A DNA stretch of 25,494 nucleotides from CAMAPP01 sp046153685 (GCA_046153685.1 JBJXGH010000031.1:1-25494); one strand, 5' to 3'; shown: positions 1-7,953, counted from the first letter of the stretch. A program made the numbers and translations. The notes: generated by a model not told the origin, from the letters alone.

Positions 1-1
1 C

Positions 2-361
2 ATCGCGCGCCTGCTCGACGATCCCCCTCACGTCCTGGCGACGGGCGGCGGCGCGTTCATGGACCCGGTCACGCGCGCCAAGATTAAGGAACGCGCGGTG
101 TCGATTTGGCTGCGCGCCGATCTCGAGGTGCTGATGCGCCGCACCGCGCGACGCGGCAATCGGCCGTTGCTCAAACAAGGCGACCGGCGCGCGGTGCTGG
201 AGCGCCTGATCGCCGAGCGCCATCCGATTTACGCCGAAGCCGATATCGCGGTCGAAAGCGCGGACCTTCCCGCCGAAGTGACGGCCGAGCGCGTCGCCGC
301 GGCGCTTGAGAATTTCCTGCGCCCGGCCGAGGACGTCCAACGAAGACGGACCGGTTCGTGA
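2..361 (+). CDS. aroK: Shikimate kinase, C-terminal part (5' end outside window)
   Basis: Shikimate kinase phosphorylates shikimate at the 3-hydroxyl with ATP, the fifth step of chorismate synthesis, in the cytoplasm. The frame is open from the left edge, so the start codon and Walker A loop lie upstream. Visible are the shikimate-binding glycine loop (VLATGGGAFM, about 34-63), the segment before the lid (WLRADLEVLMRR), the lid arginine region (RRGNRPLL) and the family's closing R-x-P-x-Y element (ERHPIYAEAD). About 119 codons are present, roughly the C-terminal two thirds of a normal 170-200 residue enzyme. The TGA stop overlaps the GTG start of aroB in a GTGA arrangement, so the two are very likely translationally coupled. 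An internal ATG at 59 is not the real start because the conserved glycine loop precedes it. Confidence 0.95.
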   Translation: MARLLDDPPHVLATGGGAFMDPVTRAKIKERAVSIWLRADLEVLMRRTARRGNRPLLKQGDRRAVLERLIAERHPIYAEADIAVESADLPAEVTAERVAAALENFLRPAEDVQRRRTGS

Positions 362-1473
362 GCGCGCCCGAACGCATTCGGGTCGAGCTGGGCGCGCGCG
401 GCTACGACATCCTGATCGGCACGGGCCTTCTCGCCGAGGCCGGTGGCCATCTGGCGAAGCTGCTTGCCCGTCCGCGCGTGGTCGTGGTCAGCGACGAGAA
501 CGTCGCGCGCCTGTACCTCGCAGACTTCGAGACGGCGCTCGACCGCGCAGCCATCGCGCACGATCGAATCATCTTGCCGCCGGGCGAGAAAACCAAGGAT
601 TTCGCCCATCTCGCGCGGCTCATGGACGCCTTGCTCGCCAAGCGCATCGAGCGGACGACGACCATCGTGGCACTGGGCGGCGGGGTGATCGGCGACCTCG
701 CGGGTTTCGCCGCGGCAATCGCGCTGCGCGGCATCGACTATGTCCAAGTACCGACGACCTTGCTGGCCCAGGTGGACAGCTCCGTCGGCGGCAAGACCGC
801 GATCAATACGGCGCACGGCAAGAATCTGGTCGGCAGTTTTTACCAACCGCGCCTGGTGCTCGCGGATTTGGGCATGCTCGATTCCCTGCCGCGCCGCGAT
901 CTCTTGGCGGGCTATGCCGAGGTGGCGAAATACGGATTGATCGACGACCCCTCGTTCTTCGCCTGGCTTGAGACCAATGCCGCCGCGTTGCTGGCGGGCG
1001 ACGGCGCGCTGCGCGGCCGCGCGGTCGGCGTGAGCTGCCGGGCGAAGGCGCGCATCGTCGGCGCCGATGAGCGCGAATCGGGCCAGCGGGCGCTGCTCAA
1101 TCTCGGCCATACTTTCGGCCACGCGATCGAGGCCGAGGCGCGTTATGAGGGCGAGGTTCTCCACGGCGAAGGCGTCGCGGTGGGCATGGTCATGGCCTTC
1201 GACCTGTCCGTTCGCCTTGGATTGTGCGCCGCCGAGGACGCGCTTCGCGTGCGCCGCCACCTCAAGGAAGCTGGCCTGCCGACGGAACTCTCGAGCCTTG
1301 GCGGGCGGGCATGGGACGCGCGCCGCCTCGTGCAACACATGCATCAAGACAAAAAAGTGCAGGATGGTCGGCTGACCTTCGTTCTGGCGCGCGGCATCGG
1401 TCGGGCCTTCGTCGCGCACGACGTGCCGGCCGAGCGCGTGCTCCCGGTCATCGAGGACGCCCTGGCGGCTTGA
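358..1473 (+). CDS. aroB: 3-dehydroquinate synthase
   Basis: AroB converts DAHP to 3-dehydroquinate, the second step of the shikimate pathway, using NAD+ and a divalent metal. The 371-residue length is normal. Family signatures appear in order: GEKTK (76-80), the NAD-binding GGGVIGD (107-113), DSSVGGKTAIN (140-150), GYAEVAKYG around E188, NLGHTFGHAIE around H251 and LHGEGVAVGM around H269. E188, H251 and H269 are the expected metal ligands. The GTG start at 358 overlaps the aroK stop by 4 bp, and no other start gives a complete N-terminal domain. The aroK-aroB pair is a common proteobacterial arrangement, so one transcript is expected. Nothing is truncated or missing. Confidence 0.98.
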   Translation: MSAPERIRVELGARGYDILIGTGLLAEAGGHLAKLLARPRVVVVSDENVARLYLADFETALDRAAIAHDRIILPPGEKTKDFAHLARLMDALLAKRIERTTTIVALGGGVIGDLAGFAAAIALRGIDYVQVPTTLLAQVDSSVGGKTAINTAHGKNLVGSFYQPRLVLADLGMLDSLPRRDLLAGYAEVAKYGLIDDPSFFAWLETNAAALLAGDGALRGRAVGVSCRAKARIVGADERESGQRALLNLGHTFGHAIEAEARYEGEVLHGEGVAVGMVMAFDLSVRLGLCAAEDALRVRRHLKEAGLPTELSSLGGRAWDARRLVQHMHQDKKVQDGRLTFVLARGIGRAFVAHDVPAERVLPVIEDALAA

Positions 1474-1505
1474 AGCCATGAGCGGCCGGTCGCGCCCCGG
1501 CGACG

Positions 1506-1529
1506 GCGGCACGAACCGAATAGTGCCGT
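1506..1529 (+). terminator. Weak hairpin after aroB
   Basis: CGGCAC (1507-1512) and GTGCCG (1523-1528) form a 6 bp stem, extended by a G-T pair, with a 10-nt loop. It lies about 33 bp after the aroB stop and before the next gene. No T-run follows, so it is at best a Rho-type or processing hairpin. Confidence 0.2.
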
Positions 1530-1555
1530 AACGAACGCGAGGAAATTAACCAGGT

Positions 1556-1647
1556 ACGCAATCCCAGCCAAGCAGTCCCGGCTAAATCACCCCCGTCACG
1601 CAGCCCCAGCTTCACAAGCCCATCCACGCAATCTCAGTCACACAATC
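1556..1647 (+). repeat. Degenerate 13-15 bp C-rich tandem repeat before the CorB-like gene
   Basis: About seven diverged units of the type ACGCAATCCCAGCC fill the leader right up to the ATG at 1648. Clear members begin at 1556, 1597 and 1625, with weaker ones between. The top strand is poor in G, unlike the flanking coding DNA, and no Shine-Dalgarno-like purine tract precedes the ATG. The repeat call is by eye. Confidence 0.4.
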
Positions 1648-3021
1648 ATGGAATCGGATATCTCCTTCAATCTCAACACCAGCGCTTACATCACGCTTGG
1701 CGTCATTGCCGTGCTCTTGATGTGCTCGGCGTTCTTCAACGGCGCGGAGACGGCCGTGACGGCCGCCTCGCGTCCACGCCTTCATCGCCTGGCGCAGCTC
1801 GGCAGCCGCCGCGCGCAGGCCGTCAACCGGCTGCGCGAACGCCAAGACCGGCTGATCGGCGCCCTGCTGCTTGGCGGCACCGTCGTGAACATCGCGGCGT
1901 CCGCGCTCGCGACAAGCGTGCTGATCGCCCTCGTCGGCGAGAACGGCGTCGCCTATGCGACCCTGGCGATGACGATCTTGATCGTCGTCTTCGGCGAAGT
2001 CCTGCCGAAGACATACGCAATCTATCGCCCGGTGCGCACGGCGCTTGCCGTGGCTCCGATCATCGCCGTGATCGTCACGGTTCTCGCTCCGGTAACCCGC
2101 GCCATCGAGGCCATCGTCAGCGCCATCCTGAAACGCATGGGCGTACGCCTCGAAGGCCACCACAGCCGGGAATCGATCGAGGAGGAACTGCGCGGCACCA
2201 TCGAGTTGCACGCCGAGGCCACGCCCGAGGAGGGTGAGGCGCGCCTAATGCTGCATTCGGTGCTCGACCTCGGCGAACTCGATCTCGCGGACGTGATGAC
2301 CCACCGCAAGGACGTCTATGCCATAGAGGCCGATGCGCCACCAGAGACCATCGTGACCGAGATCCTGGAAAGTCCTCACACGCGCATCCCGCTGTGGCGG
2401 AACACAAACGACAACATCGTAGGCATTCTCAACGTAAAAACCGCGCTCAAGGCCATGCGGGCGCATGCCGGCGACGGGCAGCCCCTTGATCTGGCGGCGC
2501 TCGCGGCGCCGCCCTGGTTCATTCCCGATTCGACCTCTCTGCTCGACCAACTCAAGGCTTTTCGCGCGCAGCGCGAGCATTTTGCCGTCGTGGTCGATGA
2601 ATACGGCGCCTATGAAGGCATCGTGACGCTTGAGGACATCGTCGAGGAGATCGTGGGTGAAATTTTCGACGAGCAGGAAACCCCGGTCGCGGGCGTCAGG
2701 CCCCAGCCGGACGGCTCTCATGTCGTGCGCGGCTCGGTCGCGGTGCGCGACTTGAACCGCCAATTCGGCTGGCATTTGCCGGAAGACGAGGCCGCGACCA
2801 TCGCCGGCCTGCTGCTGCGCGAATCTCGCGTCATCCCGGAGTCCGGCCAGGTGTTCGAATTCCATGGCTTTCGCTTCGAGGTCCTGCGCCGCCATCGCAA
2901 CCAGATTACCTCCGTGCGGATTCGCCCGCCGCAGGAATTTCGCCGGGGCGGCCCGCAAACCGGTGACGAGGCGCCAGCCTCGAATCCGAGCATGCCTGCC
3001 GGTTCAACCGCTTCCAATTGA
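1648..3021 (+). CDS. CNNM/CBS/CorC-domain membrane protein (HlyC/CorC family, CorB-like)
   Basis: This 457-residue protein has the order DUF21 (CNNM) membrane domain, CBS pair, CorC_HlyC domain. Hydrophobic segments lie near residues 14-36, 70-96, 101-118 and 131-150. Conserved membrane motifs are FFNGAETAV (29-37) and VFGEVLPKTYA (114-124), typical of the DUF21 ion site. The CBS region spans about 213-340 and ends with VVVDEYGAYEGIVTLEDIVE (314-333). The C-terminal domain (about 350-425) begins at SHVVRGSVAV. Homologues are linked to magnesium and cobalt efflux or homeostasis; the substrate here cannot be read from sequence. A role in Mg/Co handling beside cobaltochelatase genes would be guesswork. 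The 36-residue tail after 425 is low-complexity. The start has no clear ribosome-binding site, but the first membrane helix fits ATG 1648. Confidence 0.93.
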   Translation: MESDISFNLNTSAYITLGVIAVLLMCSAFFNGAETAVTAASRPRLHRLAQLGSRRAQAVNRLRERQDRLIGALLLGGTVVNIAASALATSVLIALVGENGVAYATLAMTILIVVFGEVLPKTYAIYRPVRTALAVAPIIAVIVTVLAPVTRAIEAIVSAILKRMGVRLEGHHSRESIEEELRGTIELHAEATPEEGEARLMLHSVLDLGELDLADVMTHRKDVYAIEADAPPETIVTEILESPHTRIPLWRNTNDNIVGILNVKTALKAMRAHAGDGQPLDLAALAAPPWFIPDSTSLLDQLKAFRAQREHFAVVVDEYGAYEGIVTLEDIVEEIVGEIFDEQETPVAGVRPQPDGSHVVRGSVAVRDLNRQFGWHLPEDEAATIAGLLLRESRVIPESGQVFEFHGFRFEVLRRHRNQITSVRIRPPQEFRRGGPQTGDEAPASNPSMPAGSTASN

Positions 3022-3031
3022 TTTTCGCGCC

Positions 3032-3059
3032 CTTTCCTTCGCCCGCGCGCGCCTATTCT
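3032..3059 (+). promoter_or_regulatory. Possible promoter for the DUF2889 gene
   Basis: TATTCT (3054-3059) is a good -10 match; CTTTCC (3032-3037) is a weak -35 with a 16 bp spacer. The predicted leader to ATG 3093 is about 27 nt and contains the Shine-Dalgarno sequence. The match is by eye only. Confidence 0.3.
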
Positions 3060-3080
3060 CGGTCCAGACGCCAACACGAA

Positions 3081-3086
3081 AAGGAG
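3081..3086 (+). promoter_or_regulatory. Ribosome-binding site fixing the DUF2889 start
   Basis: AAGGAG lies 6 nt before ATG 3093. It favours this start over the in-frame upstream codon at 3018, whose extra 25 residues look non-conserved and which overlaps the preceding stop. Confidence 0.75.
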
Positions 3087-3092
3087 ACGCCC

Positions 3093-3650
3093 ATGCCCCT
3101 GTCGCCGCCCACCGCGCGCAAGGAAACCCATCTTCGGGCCATTGCCATTCGCGGCTATGAACGCGCCGACGGGCTTTGGGATATCGAAGGCCATCTGGTG
3201 GACACCAAGACCTACGGCTTCGACAACCGCGATCGCGGCCGCGTCGAACCGGGCGTGCCCGTGCACGAGATGTGGCTGCGCATCACCATCGACGGCGAGA
3301 TGCTCATCCATGAAGCCGAGGCCTCGACCGATTTCGGCCCGTATAATATGTGCGCCGAAATCACGCCGAACTTCACCAAGCTCAAAGGCATCCGCATCGG
3401 CCCCGGCTGGCGCCGCCAGGTGCGCGAGGTCGTGGGCGGGGTCAAGGGCTGCACCCACCTCGTCGAATTGCTCGGACCGATCGCGACCACGGCCTACCAG
3501 ACGATCTGGCCCACGATCTCGCGGCGGCAGAAGAAAAAAGAGGGCGAGGAAAAGAGCGCCAAGCCGAGCATGCTCGGAAGCTGCCATGCCTATGCTCCCG
3601 ACAGCCCCGTGATTAAACGCAATTGGCCCGAACACTACACGGGCGAATGA
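3093..3650 (+). CDS. DUF2889 domain-containing protein
   Basis: This is a 185-residue soluble protein matching the DUF2889 family from memory; its biochemical function is unknown to me. Recognisable features are the early core with RAIAIRGYERADGLWDIEGH, the TKTYGFDNRDRG stretch, VPVHEMWLRITID, and a middle block containing MCAEITPNFTKLKGIRIGPG (about 87-106). A basic run of lysines near residue 150 precedes a C-terminal segment containing SCHAYAPDSPVIKRNWPE. No signal peptide or membrane helix is visible. It follows the CorB-like gene by 71 bp and probably has its own promoter. It is convergent with the ribbon-helix-helix gene, leaving only 18 bp between the two stops. Confidence 0.85.
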   Translation: MPLSPPTARKETHLRAIAIRGYERADGLWDIEGHLVDTKTYGFDNRDRGRVEPGVPVHEMWLRITIDGEMLIHEAEASTDFGPYNMCAEITPNFTKLKGIRIGPGWRRQVREVVGGVKGCTHLVELLGPIATTAYQTIWPTISRRQKKKEGEEKSAKPSMLGSCHAYAPDSPVIKRNWPEHYTGE

Positions 3651-3668
3651 GCGCGTAGGCCGCGCCGG

Positions 3669-3968
3669 TCAGCGACCCTGTAGGGCGCGCTGGGCCTGTT
3701 CGGCCGCCAATGCTTGCACGGGAGAGTCCGCGCCCGCCACCAGCGCCAGGCGCGCGCGGCTGCGGAAATAATCGAGAATGAACACGCGCACTCCGGCGGT
3801 CAGCGACGACGCGCCGCGGTGCGAATCCACGGCCGAGCAAAGCTCGGCCAGCCGGCAACGCTCACGCCGGCAAATATCCTCGAGCGCATCCCACATGGCT
3901 GGTTCAAGGCGCATACTGGTGCGTCTGCCCGAGACGGTGATATTTCGCGAAACCAAAGCGCTTGCCAT
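3669..3968 (-). CDS. Ribbon-helix-helix domain protein
   Basis: This 99-residue protein has the fold order strand (ITVSGRRTSMRLE), helix (PAMWDALEDICRRE) and second helix (SSLTAGVRVFILDYFRS), typical of the RHH_4 family common in alphaproteobacteria. Such proteins bind DNA as dimers through the N-terminal strand; the target here is unknown. ATG 3968 is chosen because GGAGG (3973-3977, minus strand) lies 4 nt upstream. The frame stays open to a TTG at 4121, but that extension is AT-rich and not protein-like. No antitoxin role is proposed because no toxin gene is adjacent. The gene lies behind an AT-rich region that probably carries its promoter. Confidence 0.85.
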   Translation of the reverse strand: MASALVSRNITVSGRRTSMRLEPAMWDALEDICRRERCRLAELCSAVDSHRGASSLTAGVRVFILDYFRSRARLALVAGADSPVQALAAEQAQRALQGR

Positions 3969-4035
3969 GACGCCTCCATCGGTGAACGCCTCGTCCGCTA
4001 GACGCCCCAGGCTGGAAGACGTATCACGCCTCGCG

Positions 4036-4125
4036 TGTGTTGTAAAATTAATTGCTACTTTTGATTGTATTTTCCTCGACTGTGAAACCTTTCCGTCCAC
4101 GTATTTTTTCAACTTAACCAAGGAT
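4036..4125. promoter_or_regulatory. AT-rich intergenic island, probable control region of the RHH gene
   Basis: This stretch between bolA and the RHH gene is markedly AT-rich against its surroundings. It holds AATTAATT, a minus-strand TACAAT (4064-4069) and a T-run at 4103-4109. At 4114-4128 TTAA-N7-TTTA differs by one base from the CtrA consensus TTAA-N7-TTAA. No convincing -35 was found for the TACAAT. Confidence 0.4.
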
Positions 4126-4398
4126 TTATTGCCCTTCGCCGGGCGCGCGCAAGGCCAAGGCTAGGGCATGGACGGGACCTGCGAGTTCCTCGGTCAGGGC
4201 CGCGTACACCCGCCGCTGGCGCTCGACGCGGCCAAGGCCGGCAAAAGCCTCGGCCACCATGGCGACATGAAAGTGACTTTCGCCGCCCGGACGCGCCCCC
4301 GCATGGCCGACATGGCGGTGGGATTCGTCGGTAATCGTAAGCTCGAGCGGCGCAAAGCCGGATTCGAGCTTGCGGCGCATGGTTTCGGCGACGGTCAT
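4126..4398 (-). CDS. bolA: BolA family protein
   Basis: This 90-residue protein has the BolA fold signatures: an N-terminal helix (TMRRKLESGF), the SHRHVGH segment (26-32), ESHFHVAMVAEAF (40-52) and the RVERQRRVYAAL helix (58-69). BolA proteins pair with monothiol glutaredoxins and take part in Fe-S cluster trafficking; some act as regulators. The histidines used for cluster ligation in BolA-glutaredoxin complexes appear present in the SHRH and SHFHV regions. In the usual RHR motif of the last helix, glutamine replaces histidine (RQR). It is divergent from the J-domain gene, a pairing often seen in alphaproteobacteria. Its ATG is 65 bp from the preferred J-domain start. Confidence 0.95.
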   Translation of the reverse strand: MTVAETMRRKLESGFAPLELTITDESHRHVGHAGARPGGESHFHVAMVAEAFAGLGRVERQRRVYAALTEELAGPVHALALALRAPGEGQ

Positions 4399-4463
4399 GG
4401 CTTTCGCTCCCTATGGCTCGCAAATCTTGCCACGCCAAGGGCGCGGCGGACATACTTGGGCGC

Positions 4464-5024
4464 ATGGCGCGCGGGAACGGCAAAGGCTGGCGGCGGCGGC
4501 TCTTCGGTTCGGAGGAGCAGCCCAGGCATTGCGACGCGCCCGGCTGCGTGGCAGAAGGCATCTACCGCGCCCCGCGCGCAAAAACCGACCTGAACAACTA
4601 CTACATGTTCTGCCTCGACCATGTCCGCCAGTATAATCTCACCTGGGACTACTTCGCGGGCATGTCGGTCGACGAAATCGAGTCCCAAATCCGCCGCGAC
4701 ACGGTATGGGAGCGGCCCACTTGGCCGCTCGGCGGACGGTCGCCCTGGCAAGTCGGCGAGGGCCATGACAGCTTCCGTTTCGCGGGCGCGGAGGAGGCGG
4801 TCGAGGCCGAGCCGTACCGGCGGCGATTTTCGGCGAGCGAGGAGCACGCCCTCGCGCTTTTGGAGGTCGAGCCGCCGGTGACCATGGCTAGGGTCAGACT
4901 CCGCTACAAGGCCCTGGTAAAACGCCATCATCCCGACGCCAATGGCGGCGACCGGGCGGCCGAAGAAAGACTCAAGGAAATTAATCAGGCCTATTCCACT
5001 CTAAAGGCCGCCGCACTACCTTAG
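4464..5024 (+). CDS. J-domain protein with an N-terminal Cys/His motif
   Basis: The 186-residue protein ends in a J domain (about 124-183) with the diagnostic HPD at 156-158 and the helix II and III residues YKALVKRHHPD and EINQAYSTL. J domains stimulate Hsp70 (DnaK) ATPase. The N-terminal half carries C-x4-C (C23, C28) and C-x2-H (C50, H53), spaced like a small metal site, within a block (NNYYMFCLDHVRQYN) conserved in alphaproteobacterial relatives. It lacks the G/F region and DnaJ zinc domain, so it is a class III J protein and not DnaJ. ATG 4464 is preferred because it leaves room for divergent promoters and gives about 20 residues before the conserved core. ATG 4413 would leave only 14 bp to bolA. 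Neither has a strong ribosome-binding site. Confidence 0.88.
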   Translation: MARGNGKGWRRRLFGSEEQPRHCDAPGCVAEGIYRAPRAKTDLNNYYMFCLDHVRQYNLTWDYFAGMSVDEIESQIRRDTVWERPTWPLGGRSPWQVGEGHDSFRFAGAEEAVEAEPYRRRFSASEEHALALLEVEPPVTMARVRLRYKALVKRHHPDANGGDRAAEERLKEINQAYSTLKAAALP

Positions 5025-5063
5025 CGGGCCGTTTCCCTCCCCGGACAATCGGACAATCCAGCC

Positions 5064-6068
5064 ATGACCGCCCAAGCGACGCAGGCCACCGGCCAAGCTG
5101 TTTTTCTCGACAAGCCCGATATGACCGTCTCGGTGCGCCAAAGTTTTGGCATCGACATCGACATGGAAGTGCCGAGCTTCAGCAAGAGCAACGAGTATGT
5201 CCCCGACATCGACGAGGCCTACCGCTTCGACCGCGACACGACGCTCGCCATTCTGGCGGGCTTCGCGCACAACCGGCGCGTCATGGTCCAGGGCTATCAC
5301 GGCACCGGCAAATCGACCCATGTCGAGCAGGTCGCGGCGCGCCTGAACTGGCCCTGCATCCGGGTCAATCTGGACAGCCATATCAGCCGCATTGATCTCA
5401 TCGGCCGCGACGCGATCGTCCTCAGGGACGGCAAGCAGGTGACCGAGTTCCGCGAGGGCATTCTGCCCTGGGCCCTGCAGCGGCCGTGCGCCATCTGCTT
5501 CGACGAATACGACGCCGGCCGGCCGGACGTGATGTTCGTCATCCAGCGCGTACTCGAACTCGAGAGCAAGTTTACCCTGCTCGACCAGAACCGGGTGATC
5601 CGGCCCCACCCCTATTTCCGGCTGTTCTCGACCTCGAACACGGTGGGTCTCGGCGACACGACGGGGCTTTATCACGGCACGCAACAGATTAACCAGGGTC
5701 AAATGGACCGCTGGAACATCGTCGCCACGCTCAACTACCTGCCCCATGACGCGGAATGCAAGATCGTTCTGGCCAAGGTGCCGAGCTACGACACCCCGCA
5801 GGGCCGCGAAACGATCAAGGCCATGGTCGCGCTCGCGGATCTGACGCGCGCGGGCTTCGTCAATGGCGACTTGTCCACCGTCATGTCGCCCCGCACGGTC
5901 ATCACCTGGGCGCAGAACAACGATATCTTCCACGACATTGCGTTCGCCTTCCGGGTCACTTTCGTCAACAAGTGCGACGAGGTCGAGCGCGCCACGGTCG
6001 CGGAATACTATCAGCGCTGCTTCGGCACCGAATTGCCCGAAGCGGCCGGACGCGCGACGCTGACCTAG
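5064..6068 (+). CDS. cobS: Cobaltochelatase subunit CobS (AAA+ ATPase)
   Basis: CobS is the AAA+ motor of the aerobic cobaltochelatase CobN-CobS-CobT, which inserts Co2+ into hydrogenobyrinic acid a,c-diamide. The 334-residue length is typical. Visible are the conserved N-terminal block VPDIDEAYRFDRDTTLAILA, Walker A GYHGTGKST (77-85), Walker B CFDEYD (145-150), and a long conserved central region including NTVGLGDTTGLYHGTQQINQ followed by MDRW. The window does not hold cobN. cobT follows 10 bp downstream, so the two form an operon. The start has no strong Shine-Dalgarno sequence, but the N-terminus matches the family's usual beginning a short way before the conserved block. Confidence 0.97.
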   Translation: MTAQATQATGQAVFLDKPDMTVSVRQSFGIDIDMEVPSFSKSNEYVPDIDEAYRFDRDTTLAILAGFAHNRRVMVQGYHGTGKSTHVEQVAARLNWPCIRVNLDSHISRIDLIGRDAIVLRDGKQVTEFREGILPWALQRPCAICFDEYDAGRPDVMFVIQRVLELESKFTLLDQNRVIRPHPYFRLFSTSNTVGLGDTTGLYHGTQQINQGQMDRWNIVATLNYLPHDAECKIVLAKVPSYDTPQGRETIKAMVALADLTRAGFVNGDLSTVMSPRTVITWAQNNDIFHDIAFAFRVTFVNKCDEVERATVAEYYQRCFGTELPEAAGRATLT

Positions 6069-6078
6069 AGGAATCGCG

Positions 6079-7953
6079 GTGGCGGCTGCCGAAGACAGGT
6101 TCGAGCGCTTTCGCCGGACGACGGGCGCGACCGTGCGCGCGATCGCGCGCAAGGGCGATTTGAGCGTTGAGTTCGGTGCCGAGGAAAGCGGCATCAAGGG
6201 CACCGAGATCAACCTTCCCCTGCCCTCGCGCGAGCTCGCCCTGGAAGAGCGCAGCCATGTGCGCGGCGAGGCCGACGCGCTCGCGCTGCGCATCCGCCAT
6301 CACAACCCGGCGCTTTACGCCCGGCGGCGGCCCAGCGGCCCGATCGGCCGCGCGATCTACGAGGCGCTTGAACAGACGCGTTGCGAATCCCTCGGCGCAA
6401 GGCGCATGTCGGGCTGCGCGCAAAACCTTGCCGTGGCGCTTGAGGAGCGATGCAAGCGCGCGGGTTTTGCGCGCGTGCGCGAGCGCGAGGAGGCGCCGTT
6501 GGCCGAGGTCATGCGCCTGCTCGCACGCGAGGTGATGACCGGCGAGAGTCCGCCCGCCTCCGCCCGCGCCATGGTCAATTTGTGGCGTGGCGAACTCGAG
6601 TCGCGCGCGGGCCAGGATTTGACCTCGCTGGCGGAGAACATGGAGAACCAGGCGCGCTACGCCGATGTCGCGCGCCGGATCATCCGCGAATTGGAGCTCG
6701 GCGAGGAAGAAAGCGACGGCACGGATAGCGAAATCGACGCTCAGGACGCCGAGGACGCCGAAGCCGACGCGGACTCCGAAGCCTCCGATAGCGAAAGCTC
6801 CGGCACCAGCGACGACCAATCCGGCGACCAGCAGGATGCCCAATCCGAGGATGGCACCGAAGGCGAATCGGGCGCCGAGGAAGATGCCGACGCCGAACTC
6901 ATGCCCGGCGGGGGCGACGACGAGCCCGCGCGCCCGGGCCGGCCCTACCGGCCCGAACAGTCGATGCGCAACGCGCCGGGCGAGCCGCCCTACAAGCCCT
7001 ACACCGAGGAATTCGACGAGATTGTCGAGGCCGATCAGCTGTGTGACGCGCAGGAGCTGGCGCGCTTGCGCGTGCATCTCGACCAGCAATTGGCCAGCCT
7101 GCAGGGCGTGATCTCGCGATTGGCCAATCGCTTGCAGCGCCGCCTCATGGCCAAGCAACAGCGCGCATGGGAATTCGACCTTGAGGAAGGCATGCTGGAC
7201 GCGGCGCGTCTGGCGCGCGTGATCGTGCAACCCACGTACGCGTTGACCTACAAACGCGAAAAGGAAATGAAGTTCCGCGACACCGTGGTGTCGCTGCTGA
7301 TCGACAACTCGGGCTCGATGCGCGGCCGGCCGATCACGGTTGCCGCCATGTGCGCCGACATTCTGGCGCGCACGCTTGAGCGCTGCGCGGTCAAGGTTGA
7401 AATCCTTGGCTTCACCACGCGCGCCTGGAAGGGCGGGCAGGCACGCGAACGCTGGCTGGCCGACGGCAAGAAGTCCAATCCCGGCCGGCTCAACGATCTG
7501 CGTCACATCATTTACAAAAACGCCGACGCCCCCTGGCGTCGGGCGCGCAAGAATCTCGCGCTCATGCTGCGCGAGGGCATTCTCAAGGAAAACATCGACG
7601 GCGAGGCCGTGCTGTGGGCGCATAGCCGCCTGGCCGGCCGCTCCGAACAGCGCAAGATCCTGATGGTCATTTCCGACGGCGCGCCGGTCGACGACTCGAC
7701 GCTCTCGGTCAATCCGGGCAATTACCTTGAGCGCCACCTGCGCGACGCCATCCGCTGGATCGAAACGCGCTCGGACGTAAATCTCATCGCCATCGGCATC
7801 GGCCACGACGTCACGCGCTATTACCGCCGCGCCATCACGATTACAGATGCCGAGCAGCTGGGCGGCGCGGTCATGGATCAACTCGCCGCGTTGTTCGAAG
7901 AGGACGAGGTCGACGAGCCCGTCCCGGCGCGTCCACGACGCGCCGCGCGCTGA
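6079..7953 (+). CDS. cobT: Cobaltochelatase subunit CobT (VWA domain)
   Basis: CobT partners CobS as the integrin-like half of the chelatase motor. It is 624 residues long. The N-terminal helical domain (1-205) is followed by a highly acidic, low-complexity linker (about 206-275, rich in D, E, S and A), a short basic/proline joint, a helical segment (315-390) and a von Willebrand A domain (about 400-610). The MIDAS site is DNSGSMRG (409-416), with the later SDGAP loop (532-536). The GTG start is preceded by AGAGGA (6067-6072) overlapping the cobS stop, with a 6-nt spacer, so translation is probably coupled to cobS. The architecture matches that of known CobT proteins. Confidence 0.97.
   Translation: MAAAEDRFERFRRTTGATVRAIARKGDLSVEFGAEESGIKGTEINLPLPSRELALEERSHVRGEADALALRIRHHNPALYARRRPSGPIGRAIYEALEQTRCESLGARRMSGCAQNLAVALEERCKRAGFARVREREEAPLAEVMRLLAREVMTGESPPASARAMVNLWRGELESRAGQDLTSLAENMENQARYADVARRIIRELELGEEESDGTDSEIDAQDAEDAEADADSEASDSESSGTSDDQSGDQQDAQSEDGTEGESGAEEDADAELMPGGGDDEPARPGRPYRPEQSMRNAPGEPPYKPYTEEFDEIVEADQLCDAQELARLRVHLDQQLASLQGVISRLANRLQRRLMAKQQRAWEFDLEEGMLDAARLARVIVQPTYALTYKREKEMKFRDTVVSLLIDNSGSMRGRPITVAAMCADILARTLERCAVKVEILGFTTRAWKGGQARERWLADGKKSNPGRLNDLRHIIYKNADAPWRRARKNLALMLREGILKENIDGEAVLWAHSRLAGRSEQRKILMVISDGAPVDDSTLSVNPGNYLERHLRDAIRWIETRSDVNLIAIGIGHDVTRYYRRAITITDAEQLGGAVMDQLAALFEEDEVDEPVPARPRRAAR

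Noticed and set aside
229..1512. 427-codon minus-strand frame opposite aroB
   Set aside because: Shadow of aroB, whose metal and NAD motifs are intact.
3969..4121. 51-residue N-terminal extension of the ribbon-helix-helix protein from a TTG
   Set aside because: It covers the AT-rich intergenic island, lacks a ribosome-binding site and has no family resemblance.
3669..4398. Toxin-antitoxin module (RHH protein plus neighbour)
   Set aside because: The neighbour is a clear BolA and the RHH protein belongs to a stand-alone alphaproteobacterial family.
5965..7881. 638-codon minus-strand frame opposite cobT
   Set aside because: A GC-skewed shadow; the plus strand carries an unmistakable CobT with its MIDAS motif.
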